Source: Owenia fusiformis
Lineage: Eukaryota > Annelida > Polychaeta > Sabellida > Oweniidae
Reading direction: 5' to 3'
Length of the DNA stretch: 64,000 bases
NCBI GenBank assembly: GCA_903813345.2
Contig: CAIIXF020000008.1
Location: 23,234,822-23,298,821 of the forward strand
In this document: piece by piece, positions 34,220 through 47,045 of the stretch
How the letters are laid out: each line of letters starts with the position of its first letter
How positions within the stretch are numbered: position 1 is the stretch's first letter
Translations under genes and position numbers: made by a program
The notes under the pieces: generated by a model
Seen by the model: only the letters and a program-made list of their open reading frames with translations
What the model was told of the DNA's origin: nothing
Databases searched by the model: none

Positions 34220-34545
34220 TATTATCAATGATCTCTAAAGAGCCCTTCTACAGAAAGTGGATATGAATTTGGTGAGCATTTAGGAAAAACATAATTAAGC
34301 ATTTTCAGTTTTAAGATCAGATATCCAATTAAGGCATCGCTTCATATACGGAAATTATTGGAATTTTCTATTGAGATTGCTCTTGACATTCTTGATGTGG
34401 CACTTGAACTTGATCTCAAACACGTGAGAATATGTAAATGTCAGCTCAGTCTCAATAGTTTTGATTTTGTTTTACAGACCCAACACAAACTCACAAACAG
34501 TATATACATATACATGTATCATGTTTATATGTATTTAGCCTTATT

Positions 34546-34757
34546 CAGGCCTCCTAGACTTCCTAGAACCACGATTCTCACATCGCGAACGTGAAATCTT
34601 TAGTCACATACCACAATTTCCTCGCTCCCAAACATATTTCTCCACTTGCACACAGAGATCCATTGCTCGAACCACTCAAACCACTTGTTCCAGTGCAAGG
34701 AACGTAGTTTGCAAGGTTAGAACTGATGTTCGAGTTGGTGGAAGTCTAGGAGGCCTG
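34546..34757. mobile_element. 212-bp MITE, perfect 18-bp inverted ends
   Basis: The left end CAGGCCTCCTAGACTTCC and right end GGAAGTCTAGGAGGCCTG are perfect inverse copies. Further pairing includes CGAGTTGG-type and AACCAC blocks with mismatches. No clear target duplication was found in the flanks. Interior non-coding. Confidence 0.85.
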
Positions 34758-35845
34758 TAATTGTACAGTTTAGATGAATGTTAACATACTTAACTTTAAA
34801 GTAACTTCACAGTATTTAAACAATAAGTCCTTCAAAATTAACTGTTTCAAATTAAATTGACAAGAACTGTATAGTGACCCATGTGTCGGAGAGACTGACA
34901 TATATAAGAGTCAATAAAAGAATATATAGTAAAATATAAGCCAAAGTGGTTTAAACTTTACATGGGGCCTTAAAAAGACTTTTGGGAGTAACCCAAATAG
35001 TCAGCTGGAGATGGTTAATGATAATATTAGTAATTGTAAACATTATAAAAATCAAAAAGAAATGAAAAAGTATGAAATTGTGGCAATTCATTTGATTAGT
35101 AGAACAATGCACATTTATTCAAGAATATACATGTATTTGCAAATTATGAAACAACAGATAAACTGTTAATAACTTGTTAAAGCAAATCAATTGCAGTCTC
35201 AATCTAGTCAAACAAGCCAGAACATTGCCTAACACTGAAAAATGAACTTTTACACAAACTGTAACATAATACATCGTCCAATTAGTAAGATTAAAACAAT
35301 AGGCCCCATAGATTATACAATTAGTGCCACCTTAACAGTTGGTTAGAAAAACCAAGTGGGTAGAGAAACCTGAATGTAACCACTTTATTGTTATGCAAAT
35401 GATTACCTGTGCAACAATTGTTTCAGACACAAAATGCTAAATGCTTACTGTTGAATGCTAAACACTATCTTCCACTTAATAAAAATTGAGGCAAAAAATG
35501 TCACCCTTGATATTGATCTTAAATCAGATTTAATGGTAGAGAAGTGTACAATTGTATTACGTACCTAGCAAAGCATTTGTATGGAAATCAATGGGAAAGT
35601 TAGTAGGCTATATCCATTGATATTGGACAATTTTGAAAATTTGATGCCCATTTTTGATAATTTGCCCTATAGTTAAAAAATAAGAGCCAAAAAAGCCCTA
35701 CTAATTGAGGCCCTACAAAATCTCTCTGGGAATGCATGTTTAGTTATTTCTTCAGTAAGGCATATTTTTTAATTGAATACTCCTTATAGTATTATATGAC
35801 GCCACACTGACATTGATGTGATGCTCCAACATACACAGGCAAATT
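34758..35845. other. Intron sequence, nothing firmly recognised
   Basis: A degenerate segment at 35640-35740 has GCCCATTTTTGATAATT and AGGCCCTACAAAAT, related to the MITE-like repeats at 3764 and 42624. Otherwise nothing is supported. Confidence 0.4.
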
Positions 35846-35849
35846 ACCT

Positions 35850-36435
35850 CGGACCCCGTACAAGCCCTTACGGAGCTCGTTGAGTCAACAGGCCCTGTAC
35901 AACCTTGTACATAATTTCAAGGCCCGTAATAGCTCCTAATTTTTGACCCCTGTACTTGACCGTTAGGAGCCTGTAACGAGCCACGTAATAAATCGTTATT
36001 TTCGATCCCCGTATTTGCTTGTACTGTGCCTGTTATGAGACCCGTAATAGCTCGTAATTTTCGAGCCTTGTACTCTTCAAGAGAAGTAAATGCATATAAA
36101 AACATTTGCGTGTGATAGAAAGAATAAGTTAAAATGTAATGTAAATAAATGTTATTGTTATCGAATGTGTGAATAAAAACATCAATTTGAAGTGATAGAA
36201 CATACACAACATGTTCTGAATAGATACGTGAATCATGTAGCATGACATTAATTAAATTTTTTTGTTCATTAAAGGAGTCCGATAACGGGCCTCGTACGAG
36301 CTCGTACGGGCCTCAAAATTACGAGTCTCGTACATGCCTCGAAAACAACAATTACGAGCATCCTACGAGCTCGCACGGGCTTCGAAAACGTGCTTCGTAC
36401 AAACCCATACGAGGATGGTGCACACTTATGAAATC
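35850..36435. mobile_element. Foldback element with CGTACGAGCTCGTACG arms
   Basis: The left arm (about 35850-36080) and right arm (about 36275-36430) are inversely related and are themselves built from degenerate 25-35-bp units such as CCCGTAATAGCTCGTAATTT and CTCGTACGAGCTCGTACGGG. The middle (36080-36275) is AT-rich. The right arm contains a perfect CGTACGAGCTCGTACG palindrome. It is unusually CpG-rich for this window. Confidence 0.6.
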
Positions 36436-37376
36436 CCATACAACTTTGTAAATCCAAAGATTATACTGTTATGTTTCATTAATTAATAACATATTTGGAT
36501 AAGATGTAGGGATGTGTAGGACGCAAATGGATTTTGACAGACACAAAAACACTTCCTGGTTTGGCATCTCGACCCCTGTACACTTTATGATTGAATATTG
36601 GCCCTAATAAGTGGCCCATTCATCAATACAGTGCTGAATATAGGTCAAAAAGATACTAGTGTACATATAAATGTAATAATAAAAGCAGTATTTTTATTTT
36701 GAAAAATCAGATGAATTATTTTTTTCTCATGGGGAGATCCCAATGGAGGGTGTATAAGGTCCTTTCATCTATGCAAATCTAAACCAATAACGGAAATGGG
36801 ATTAAAAATAGTACACTAAATAAATCTCCTCAGTAGTCCCATTAGTTCTATTTGTCAGGCTTGGCTGTCTCTTAAATATCATTTACTTTTCAATAAAATA
36901 GTTTATTAGCAACGATTTTACAAGATCTGAATATATTAATCTTGATTTAGAGAATGAAATGAGAATATTAAGATCTACACCAAATATATGTTTAATAAAG
37001 TGTCTATGGTATATGTCTAAGGTACATTTGACAATTTAAGTGTAAAAGTGCATATGTAAGACTTATAATTTTAATCATTACAAATCAAATACCATATATA
37101 TTCAAGAGGTTTAGCAAATAACACCTTATTGAAAGAAAACCTTGAAATAATCAAGAACAGGGGCAGGTCATATGGGTTTAAAGGTCAAGAGCTTGCTTCA
37201 TATTTGAGTGTTCTTAGCAATAATGGGTTGTTTTAAGAATACATAAATACCCAACAATACACTAAAAATTGCAGTAAAAGGAATTCTAGGTGACAGAAAT
37301 GACAAAATATTGCTTCTGGGACAAGATCAAATGACTTTGACACATTCTTTACCCTACCTATTTTGTAATTTAACAA
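36436..37376. other. Intron sequence, nothing recognised
   Basis: No supported feature. Confidence 0.4.
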
Positions 37377-37380
37377 TTAA

Positions 37381-38137
37381 GGTCTCATGGAAGTTAACAG
37401 GAAATGACAAAACAAAAAATGACAAAGCCATGCTGGATTTTGAAAATTTTTTGAACCAAGATAACAGAGTTCTGTTTGGACCTCCAGTCAGTTTAACTAG
37501 TTCCAAATATCATTTACATGACCAGGAACACAATTGAAATGGTCAGAATGACCATAAACATGATAAAATAACCTTTTTAGCCCTCTGAAAATGTGGCTGA
37601 AAAATAGCTAAAAGTAGGTGCTCAGGAAAGGTCAATGAACAGAATCTTTTGATTTTTTCAGAATATGTGTCCAATATATTGCTCTAAATGACACAATCTT
37701 TGAAATTTTAAAAAATCGTCTGAAACAATAATGGCTGTAGTAAAAAAGAAAATAGATCGATTTTCAATTCAGTTTTTTTCATTTTTTTCTTTTTCTAAGA
37801 ATGATATCAAATTTTTTTGAATTGTATCATTTAGAGCAATATATTGGGCACATTTTCTGAAAAAGTCAAAATATTCTGTTCAGTGACCTTTCCTGAGCAC
37901 CTACTCTTAGCTATTTTTTAGTCACATTTTCAGAGGGCTGAAAAGGTTATTCTATCATGTTTATGGTCATTCTGACCATTTCAACTGTGTTCCTGGTCAT
38001 GTAAATGATATGTGGAACTAGTTAAACTGACTGGAGGTCCAAACAGAACTCTGTTATCTTGGTTCAAAAAATTTTCAAAATCCAGCATGGCTTTGTCATT
38101 TTTTGTTTTGTCACTTCCTGTTAACTTCCATGAGACC
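37381..38137. mobile_element. 757-bp near-complete palindrome flanked by TTAA
   Basis: TTAA lies directly outside both ends (37377-37380 and 38138-38141), with ends GGTCTCATGG and CCATGAGACC. The two arms pair over most of their length, for example GAACCAAGATAACAGAGTTC against GAACTCTGTTATCTTGGTTC and CCTCCAGTCAGTTTAACTAG against CTAGTTAAACTGACTGGAGG. The axis is near 37755. TTAA duplication suggests a piggyBac-type integrase, but the ends do not show the classical CCC start. A partial second copy is at 13566-14045. Confidence 0.82.
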
Positions 38138-38367
38138 TTAACACAAATATACATACCATATTTAAGCAGATATCAGACAAATTCATAAAAAATATTTTTT
38201 GATCGATAAAATCATCGATTACTAAATTGGAAGTGTGTTCTGTGACATCCGCTAAGAAGATATATACAGATTTCAGTTATTTCAATTTTGCTACATGGAT
38301 TTGATTTTAAATGCTCTTTGAGTGCTTACTATGAATTCATTGTACTGTTTTGACTTCCCCACTTCAT

Positions 38368-40035
38368 GAAGAAGGAACAGTAGGAACATATACTGGGTTG
38401 TAGTGTATACACTGCCAACAGTAGGAACATATACTGTATTGTAGTATATACACTGCCCACAGTAGGAACATATACTGTATTGTATATACTACCTACAGTA
38501 GGAACATATACTGGGTTGTAGTGTATGCTGCCCACAGTAGGAACATATACTGTGTTGTAGTATATACACTGCCCACAGCAGGAACATATACTGTGTTGTA
38601 ATGTATACACTGCCCACATATACTGTATTGTAGTATATACACTGCCCACAGCAGGAACATATACTGTGTTGTAATGTATACACTGCCCACAGTAGGAACA
38701 TATACTGTATTGTAGTGTATATACTACCTACAGTAGGAACATATACTGTGTTGTAGTAAATACATTGCCCACAGTAGGAACATATACTGGGTTATAGTGC
38801 ATACACTGCCTAAAGTAGGAACATATACTGGGTTGTAGTATATACACTGCCCACAGTAGGAACATATACTGTGTTGTAGTGTATGCTGCCACAGTAGGAA
38901 CATATACTGTGTTGTAGTATATACACTGCCTACAGTAGGAACATATACTGGGTTGTAGTGTATACACTGCCTACAGTAGGAACATATACTGTGTTGTAGT
39001 GTATACACTGCCTACAGTAGGAATATATACTGCATTGTAGTGTATACAGTACCTACAGTAGGAACATATACTGTGTTGTAGTGTATGCTGCCCACAGTAG
39101 GAACATATACTGTGTTGTAGTATATACACTGCCCACAGTTGGAACATATACTGCATTGTAGTGTATACACTGCCCAAAGTAGGAACATATACTGTATTGT
39201 AGTGCATACACTGCCTACAGTAGGAAATATACTGTGTTGTAGTGTATAAACTGCCCACAGTAGGAAATATACTGTATTATAGTGTATACACTGCCTACAG
39301 TAGGAACATATACTGTGTTGTAATGTATACACTGCCCACAGTAGGAAAATATACTGTGTTGTAATGTATACACTGCCCACAGTAGGAACATATACTGTGT
39401 TGTAATGTATACACTGCCCACAGTAGGAACATATACTGTATTATAGTGTATACACTGCCTACAGTATGAACATATACTGTGTTGTAATGTATACACTGCC
39501 CACAGTAGGAACATATACTGTGTTATAATGTATACATTGCCCACAGTAGGAACATATACTGTATTATAGTGTATACATTGCCCACAGTAGGAACATATAC
39601 TGTATTATAGTGTATACATTGCCAACAGTAGAAACATATACTGTGTTGTAATGTATACACTGCCCACAGTAGGAACATATACTGTGTTATAGTGTATACA
39701 CTGCCCACAGTAGGAACATATACTGTATTTTAGTGTATACACTGCCTACATTAGGAACATATACTGTGTTGTAGTGTATACACTGCCTACAGTAGGAACA
39801 TATACTGTGTTGTAGTGTATGCTGCCTACAGTAGGAACATATACTGTGTTGTAGTATATACACTGCGTTGTAGTATATACACTGCCCACAGTAGGAACAT
39901 GTAGTGTATATACTGCCCACAGTAGGAACATATACTGTATTGTAGTGTATACACTCCCTACAGTAGGAACATATACTGTGTTATAGTGTATGCTGCCCAC
40001 AGTAGGAACATAACTTGTGTTGTAGTGTCTGCTGC
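38368..40035. repeat. 41-bp minisatellite, about 40 copies
   Basis: The unit is GTAGGAACATATACTGTGTT followed by GTAGTGTATACACTGCCCACA. Most units are 41 bp with substitutions, and a few have short deletions (GTATGCTGCC variants). Because 41 is not a multiple of 3 and the minus strand of the unit has few stops, all three minus frames stay open for long stretches and give VGSVYTTTQYMFLLWAVYTL-type peptides; I regard these as artefacts. The array lies in the large PALS1-like intron. Confidence 0.95.
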
Positions 40036-41617
40036 CCATTCTGATACTGATACTGATCATATCTCATCTGTTTTACTAGCAATATGGCTGAAACGAAATG
40101 TAATGATATGATTTAGCATGATGTATGCTGTCTATTCTAATTTATCTGAGTCCCTCATTATCTCCATCTTGATTCATATTAGCTGATGCTCGTGAGACTC
40201 CCTATTTTTATCATTTTGCCAATTTTTCATTTTTGCTACTTTTAGAAATAAGTGAAAATATTTCGAAAAACCTCTATCAAAAAGTATGCTCTAAGCCAAA
40301 CAGGACAGAATGGGCTCTTCATTCTATTTTTCAACTTTCAGTGTAACTGTGGAAAACTGCCACAGTGATACATTGTAGTTTCATATCACACAGACCCCTG
40401 TTTGGAGTGCAATGAATCTCTGGAACCCACTCTCTATTATTACAGTGCAGGGAGTGGGCCACAAGGACTTGAAGTGTATCAGTAACTATAGATTTGAGAA
40501 TGCCCTCGAAACATTCAACATTTGAATAACGAACATGAAAACCATAGAATTTCTTTATGTACAAGTACTTTAATTATTGATCATCAGACGTTTTCTTAAA
40601 AGCTTCTATTCTAAAATAGCATCTACCTTCTAAATTAATAGAACCTTCTGAAATCATGTTCTCCAGTTGATATATTGAGTTTTCAAATTGGATTTCTTAA
40701 CCTCCATATATAATTGATCCAATTTGATTCCCTTACATACCGATGACAAGGTCACAAGAAGTTTCATGGGAAGTATTAAGCTTTTAATCCCTTTTCTAGT
40801 AGTAGACCATTGAGGCAGTATAATGTATATACAATCTGCTCATATCTTCAGATTACTTGTCCTGAATCAAAACTCTGGAGTCCTCTGCTTGTCTTCTCCT
40901 TGTGGAGGTGAGATGTGTAAGAGGGGGGGGGGGGTTTACAAGGGCTTGTTCCAAATCTAACAAGACAAAGTTCAAAATGATCTAACGGGGAATAAAATCT
41001 GCGATGCCAAAGTAACAATAACAACAAATACATAAAGCAACATGGTCAAGCCATCTGAATTTCACTTAGACCTTTGAGTACATAGACGAATTTGCAAGAT
41101 GTATGTTATTTGACAATAACACTAGATTTGGTTCTAATCTGAACAGACATTCAAAAATCTCAAGACATAGTAATTGTGACAAAACATAGAAACGTCCAAC
41201 CATATTTCATACCAAATATGAGATTTATAACATGACAGGCTCAAATGAAATATCTGTATTTCCATTGAACTAACAATGCCTCCATCATATTTTATTTTAT
41301 ATACTTATACTAAGAAAGAATCATGACAAAACACCTTTGTTGATTCATATCTGATTCACCTGTGATTCTTTTCCACCTAATAGATTATGTGTGTATGTAT
41401 ACACACTCAATCTGTGTTGAATTTACGTCAAAACCATTACCCAATCATTAATTCCACATACACTATGCAATAACATTGAATAAGCTGAAAACACAACCAA
41501 GTACAACCCCATGAAGTATTTACCTAATAATATGCAAAAGTCCTCCCTGTAAGTGTTAGAAACAGCCTGTGTTATTTATCAACAATACTAACACTCTAGA
41601 ATAACAAACAAACATAC
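40036..41617. other. Intron sequence, nothing recognised
   Basis: No supported feature. A G12 run occurs near 40923-40934. Confidence 0.45.
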
Positions 41618-41675
41618 CTGATGAATTACCACACCTCCGTTTCACTCGTAGTTGAATAGTTCTTGACTTGATGCA
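41618..41675 (-). CDS. PALS1: Small exon completing the N-terminal PDZ domain
   Basis: A 58-nt exon with acceptor TTTTCATCTGTTTCAG above 41675 and donor CAG|GTATGT below 41618. It encodes CIKSRTIQLRVKRRCGNSS plus the first base of a Gly codon. SRTIQLRVKRR is a typical final beta strand of a PDZ domain and continues directly from HAEIIQHIHK of the 50.5-kb exon (phase 0). The exit phase 1 joins the 10-kb exon, giving ...NSSG-LELGEIQDAY. Too short for standard gene finders. An intron of 8.8 kb lies before it and one of 30.5 kb after it. Confidence 0.78.
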
Positions 41676-42440
41676 CTGAAACAGATGAAAATATTTCATT
41701 ACTTTCTATAATACAAACAAAACTGGGAGTGACACTATATTTGGAAAGTTGAACTTGGAAAAACTTTTACACACTTGAAAAACTCATGGAAAAATGCAAT
41801 AAAATGTACTTACAAAGTTTTGATTTTGATTTCAATATGTGTTTTAATATCCAATGTATATTAGTGTAGCTTCAGTTTGATTCTAAAGCTCCTATATTTA
41901 CTAGAAAGTGATTAAACATCCACCAGCTAATCTCAAACCATCACTCAAGTTATTCCAGATATTCAATATGGCTGACTCCTATGTAGGTCATAGGTTAAAA
42001 GGCCCCTTAGAATAAACACAAACATAAACAAACCCATGTGGGTGATTATTTGCTTATTTGATAAACTTTCACCTTGCTTCTCTCTAGTATATCTACTGTT
42101 AAACAATCAAACTTGATTGCTAATTAACACAGAAACATTTACACTGCAATTAAATCTGTTGAATAATTTCACTTTACCTTTACCTGATTAGTGGCCAAAG
42201 GCTAGTATCAAGTAGTAAGGGCATCAGAAAGCACCTTTTTGAGAATTTTTGATTCCACAACAATTTGTGAAAAAATTGCCTTCGAACCAACATCTTTTAA
42301 ATCTGTATCATTCTAATTGAAAGTCCATGGTGGATGGTAAGGGGAGGGAAATCCCAGAGCTTTAGAGATAACAGACATAATTATGTCTCTTGACATTGAT
42401 GACTTCATTTGTATATCAATTTTTGCAAATCAGATATATA
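41676..42440. other. Intron sequence, nothing recognised
   Basis: No supported feature. Confidence 0.4.
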
Positions 42441-42448
42441 AGGGTTCT

Positions 42449-42577
42449 GTACTGGGAGGTTTTGGATACAGGGTTTATCCCAAGGGAAATATGTATATCT
42501 CACGAGGGACCGCAGGGACCGAGGGAGATACACATATTTCCCACGGGATAAACACTGTATCCAAAACCGACCGTACA
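42449..42577. repeat. 129-bp palindrome with 60-bp arms
   Basis: The arm GTACTGGGAGGTTTTGGATA and on through TATCCCAAGGGAAATATGTA pairs with TACACATATTTCCC and TATCCAAAACCGACCGTACA. The short loop is centred on CGAGGGACCGCAGGGACCGA. It is a small foldback element. Confidence 0.88.
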
Positions 42578-42623
42578 TAACTGGTGTATCTCATACTTGA
42601 GTGGGTTTGGGGTAGATATAACA

Positions 42624-43060
42624 TGCCCGTAGCTAGCTTTTTTTTCTGGGCCCATCCATCCGCGGAAAAGCTTTTAGGGCCCTAGAACCAAACTTTTAAG
42701 AATTTATGGCCCATTTTTTAAAATTTGGTCTAAAATTGAAAAAAATGGCCCAAAAAGGTCAAGTAAAAAGGTCAAGTAAAGGCCAACTAAAGAGGCCCTA
42801 CAATAAAAAACAGAGGGAAAGGGGCACAAATACATGTATGTCCGCGAAAAAATTGGGCCAAATTTTGAAAAATAATGCTCAAATTCGAAAAACAATGCAC
42901 TGCAGTAATGCCAGTTTTTTTAATCTTAATTGCCCAGTGAATGTGGGGAAGAGCAAGTTTTTTTTCAAGGAAGCAAAAAGGTAGGTCCACATTTTTTTAG
43001 GAGATATCAGGGGGGGGCTCGTCCGAGCCCCCAGAGCCCCCCCTGGCTACGGGCCTGTAT
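42624..43060. mobile_element. MITE with GCCCGTAGC ends
   Basis: The left end TGCCCGTAGCTAGC and right end CTGGCTACGGGCCTG are an imperfect inverse pair bounding about 435 bp. The interior is rich in GGCCCA/AAAATGGCCC. This is a common style of small invertebrate DNA element. The overlapping short open frames on both strands are not supported. Confidence 0.6.
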
Positions 43061-43460
43061 AACCTTTACCACCTTTTTCAAATGACAAGATAGGCCTATA
43101 CTGTAAAAGCACAATTTACATTTAACATTTTCATAATATTCCTACAGCTCAATACAATAGAATTGTAACATTTAAACTTTTTGAAAAATTTTAAACTTCT
43201 GAAATTTAATTTTTTTAAATTTCTAAACTTTTTTAAACTTTTGAAAAAATTCCCGGGAGCGGGATAGATATATTATATCTGCCCGCATTTGGCCTAGAGC
43301 GGGACATATACAACATGCAGAAAATCACTGCATCCCGTGGAGTGCAAGTCATATGCAGTAAATCAACTGTGGATGAATGATTTGATAAAGATCTTACCTT
43401 GAGTCTCTTGATTTGGTCAAAATTCGCTAAATAATCAAAGAAAATTTTTATACTAAAAGA

Positions 43461-44276
43461 AAGGTTTGTGTAAAAAAAATGGGTGACCGGGTAACCGGGT
43501 GGCCGGGTGACCAGGTACCTAATATTCCTAGCAGGGTTACCAACTTTCAAGTTCAAGTTCATATTGGGACATTATTCCCCAATATAGTAGCCAATTGATC
43601 TGTCGAGCACCAAACAGACATAGCCTCCCTAATGTAGACTACTATTCGATATTTATACTTTATCATTTTTACCAAGAACTTGTAAGATATAGAGCACTTT
43701 TAAAATAATATACTACTTTATCAATATCAGAAAAAAACCAAAGTGATACCTGGTTACTCAAGATATCCACTGAATTAACATGAACACGTAACAAACTGAA
43801 TTCGCAAGTCCTAAGTAGTTTACATTTTACACAGTTTACGTACATGTACAACGACATAAGTTGCTTGATTAATTGTCTGAGTGATTGACAGGATATAGAT
43901 GATTGTTTTCTACGATGGCGATTTCTACCAGAAGATTTGTTTAATATATACAGTATTACGGACACGTAAACTAAAACGTTATTTGCCGTTTTAAACTGTC
44001 AATTAACATGCGATGTACAATATAAGGTTAGTTGCTTGATTTATCGCCATCAAGTGATTGACAGAATATTGATGTTTGTTTGTTTTGGCGGTTGGTTAAT
44101 TGGAAGATTAGTTGCTTGTTTGCTTGATTGGTTTTATGACTGGTGGTACATTGAGTTAGAGGTCAGTTGGTCGTTTTGAGGGATAAAAATGATAAAATCA
44201 AAAAATCAAATTCATAACCCTGGTAGGAATGTTAGGTACCCGGTCACCTGGCTACCCGGTTTTTTACACAAACCCC
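43461..44276. mobile_element. Element with inverted ends of ACCGGGT pentamers
   Basis: The left end AGGTTTGTGTAAAAAAAATG runs into GGGTGACCGGGTAACCGGGT and TACCTAATATTCCTAGCAGG. The right end is the inverse: CCTGGTAGGAATGTTAGGTA, then CCCGGTCACC and TTACACAAACC. The interior contains two related direct segments (about 43853-43930 and 44030-44110) sharing AGTGATTGACAGxATAT. No supported coding region. Confidence 0.72.
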
Positions 44277-46790
44277 TAAAAGAAACAAAATTTTCTTTCC
44301 AAGTCTCCTTCCCGGAAATTGATTTCCAATAGACTAGATGCGAATAGAAATAATCTTGATTTACGTCGTTAGATATTCAAAATTCAGTCAAAGTGATGTC
44401 ACATTTGAAATCTACATGTAAAAGTGCATCGAGAAATATGGTTTCAAAAATTGTTTATCAACTTTGAAAACTTAATTTTTTTTGAAAATGTGAATTCTAG
44501 TTCATGTTGATTCCCCATAGACCCCATGTTACAAAACCACAAAAAGTGAAATATCTTTTCTTGTATTGGACAGATAACATTTTCTTTTACTGGACATATT
44601 TTAATTTGCATAACTATTAGATACATACGGGTTATATGAAAATTGAACCACTAGAACAGATGTGATTTAAGTTAAAGGGAACTTTCTACTATACCCGCCA
44701 TGCTATCTGACCCGAACGAGTCACCTGGTGGTGAAACTGGTAACTACTTACTCGCATCTGCATTATTGAAATAGTATGAGGCATTTGATAGGACAATTAG
44801 TTGCCACAATACTCAATAACCGACTACCGTGCGGTAAATGGTACAAGTCCTATGATTGGCCTTTAGCTGAAGACCTGATGTACATTAAATCCAGCAATTT
44901 GATGAGTTCAAATTATTTAGAAGCATGCGCGATCAATAACTAGATATATTTTTAGATAGATGTCACCTATGTTATTTCACAGTAATCCCAACCCATAATT
45001 CCCTTTCTATTGCGGGAATATTTTCGTTGAGTGTTAAAACAAATAACACCCAACTTCAATGTATTTTCTCAATTCCTTGGCAATAATCTTGTTTCCTATC
45101 CCAAAAAAGCAATTTGAATCATGGGAATGAAGTACTTTATTTTATTATAGGAATCAAGTAAAAACCAAGCCCAGCGCAGATTGCCTGGACTCCAATTTTT
45201 TTTCAGCCATCAAAATCAATAGCAAATTACTTCGAAATACGCAAAGAATATTAGTTACCTCTTCCAAGTGATGGTATCCGTATCATTGTATGACCTACTA
45301 GATGTGTGTGGAATGCTGATTTAGGCCGATAAATAAAAAAAAATAAATACATCATCAATTTTATTTCGTCCAGTGTAAAAATGTGACTGAATTCCCGGGA
45401 ACCTATTTTCAAACCTATTGAAAACACTGTAACGGTCATATTAGTTTTCAATATGCGGTAACTTGACATCTTAGCTCTCCATTATAAACTCTCATAACAT
45501 TACCAAATCACCGTTTATCAGTTATCATCTGTAAAACTAAAATCCCAGTTAGCTTCCATTAAGCAGTTGAAGATATCGTTTAACTGTTGTGCTTACCAAT
45601 GGTATATGAACAAATGATCATACTCCAGAGTTCCAATTCTTCAAATTGTGAACACCTTGGTCCAAATCTGAACATCTTGGGAGGGGGGGGTAGGTACGAA
45701 ATATTTTGAGGATAATGCGTGACATATACAGTTTTCACATAAAAAGTCAGAACGAAATGCGTTTGTTTTTTTCGGCGTTATTTTTTTTGCTGTATCAACG
45801 ATCGCTTTTTGCTTGACAATAAATAGGTAAAATATGTATTTGCCTGACATATTCTGTGTAACAAAAAAAACTTCCAGCAAATGCGTGACATATACTCAAA
45901 TTGCAGGACAGTTGGACGGACTGCATTTATGCATACATGATATAGTTCAAATATTAAGACATTACGTCAACTGTAACATAGTTTAATGAATGATGAATAT
46001 TTAACTGATGAATGAAATTGTTCATAATTTTACATTTTTATGTCAATACTATTATGGCAGAATACATAATAGTTCAAAATCAAAATATTTAGATAAATGA
46101 CATTTTTCAATTTCTTATTGAACTTTTCTGAGAAAGTAACTACCATAGGCTACTAGGCCAGGCAAAAAGGTGGAAAATGGGTATGTTAAATCAAATCACA
46201 AGAAATTTTAAGTGACACTTTTGGGAGTGTTTCAAACTTTTTTAAACTAATTCTACTGAGTAATGACTTAGTCACGACTGTTTCTGCTATTGTAAGTTGA
46301 TATATTGATCAGAACATCTCTTGAAGCCATTGGTTAAAAGAAAGAACATTAAATCATTCAAAAAGTCACAAATATGATGATTCATTTTTCAACTCTTCCA
46401 TCTGTCAAATTCATTCATTGAAACACAAAGGCCTATTCTGTATTATTGAGGGCTGTTTGGCAAAGTATGGAAAGGAATATGAGGGGAGAAATGACCACAT
46501 CTATAAAGGGAAAATATGAATATGAACGAATAGAATAGAATAGAAAGATTAAGAAATATACTGTAGATTGTATATTACCCCCTAGAAAATACTAAATATG
46601 AAATAGGTATCTATCAACCATATTAACCCCCTGTTATTATTTATACTCTACAAATTCTTATCACTAATGATATATATTCCTGTTTCCATTACAATTTCAT
46701 AGATGGTAGTATTGCATGAATAGTACAGAAAGTGAGATGTGAAAGCTGTAGGGGAGAGGTCTATTCAGTGATGTATGAGGATTATGATTT
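44277..46790. other. Intron sequence, nothing firmly recognised
   Basis: The phrase GCGTGACATATAC occurs twice (about 45717 and 45881). Otherwise no repeats or genes are supported. Open frames at 45251-45469 and 45641-45880 (minus) lack support. Confidence 0.4.
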
Positions 46791-47045
46791 ATAGTGTGCG
46801 CCAAAACTCCAGAAAATCCCATAAACTGATGTTGAGGTAGGTTACTATCAAGTGACCCATAGTCATTATAGATTGGTTCATTGACTATTCATTTTTACTT
46901 GTCTGCAGTAAAAAAGGTGACACGAAAGGGCTAAACGGCTTGCCCCAAGGATCGACCATCAAAAAGATGAGTTTGAAAAAATCACTTTTTTTCAAATAAT
47001 AGCAGCGAGTATACGAAATAGGAGGAAACTTTAATATTGATATGT

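Noticed and set aside
38329-40060. Ten or so overlapping minus-strand open frames of 60-122 codons (VYTTTQYMFLLWAVYTL type)
   Set aside because: They are the 41-bp minisatellite read in three frames; they have no start context, no splice support and no domain.
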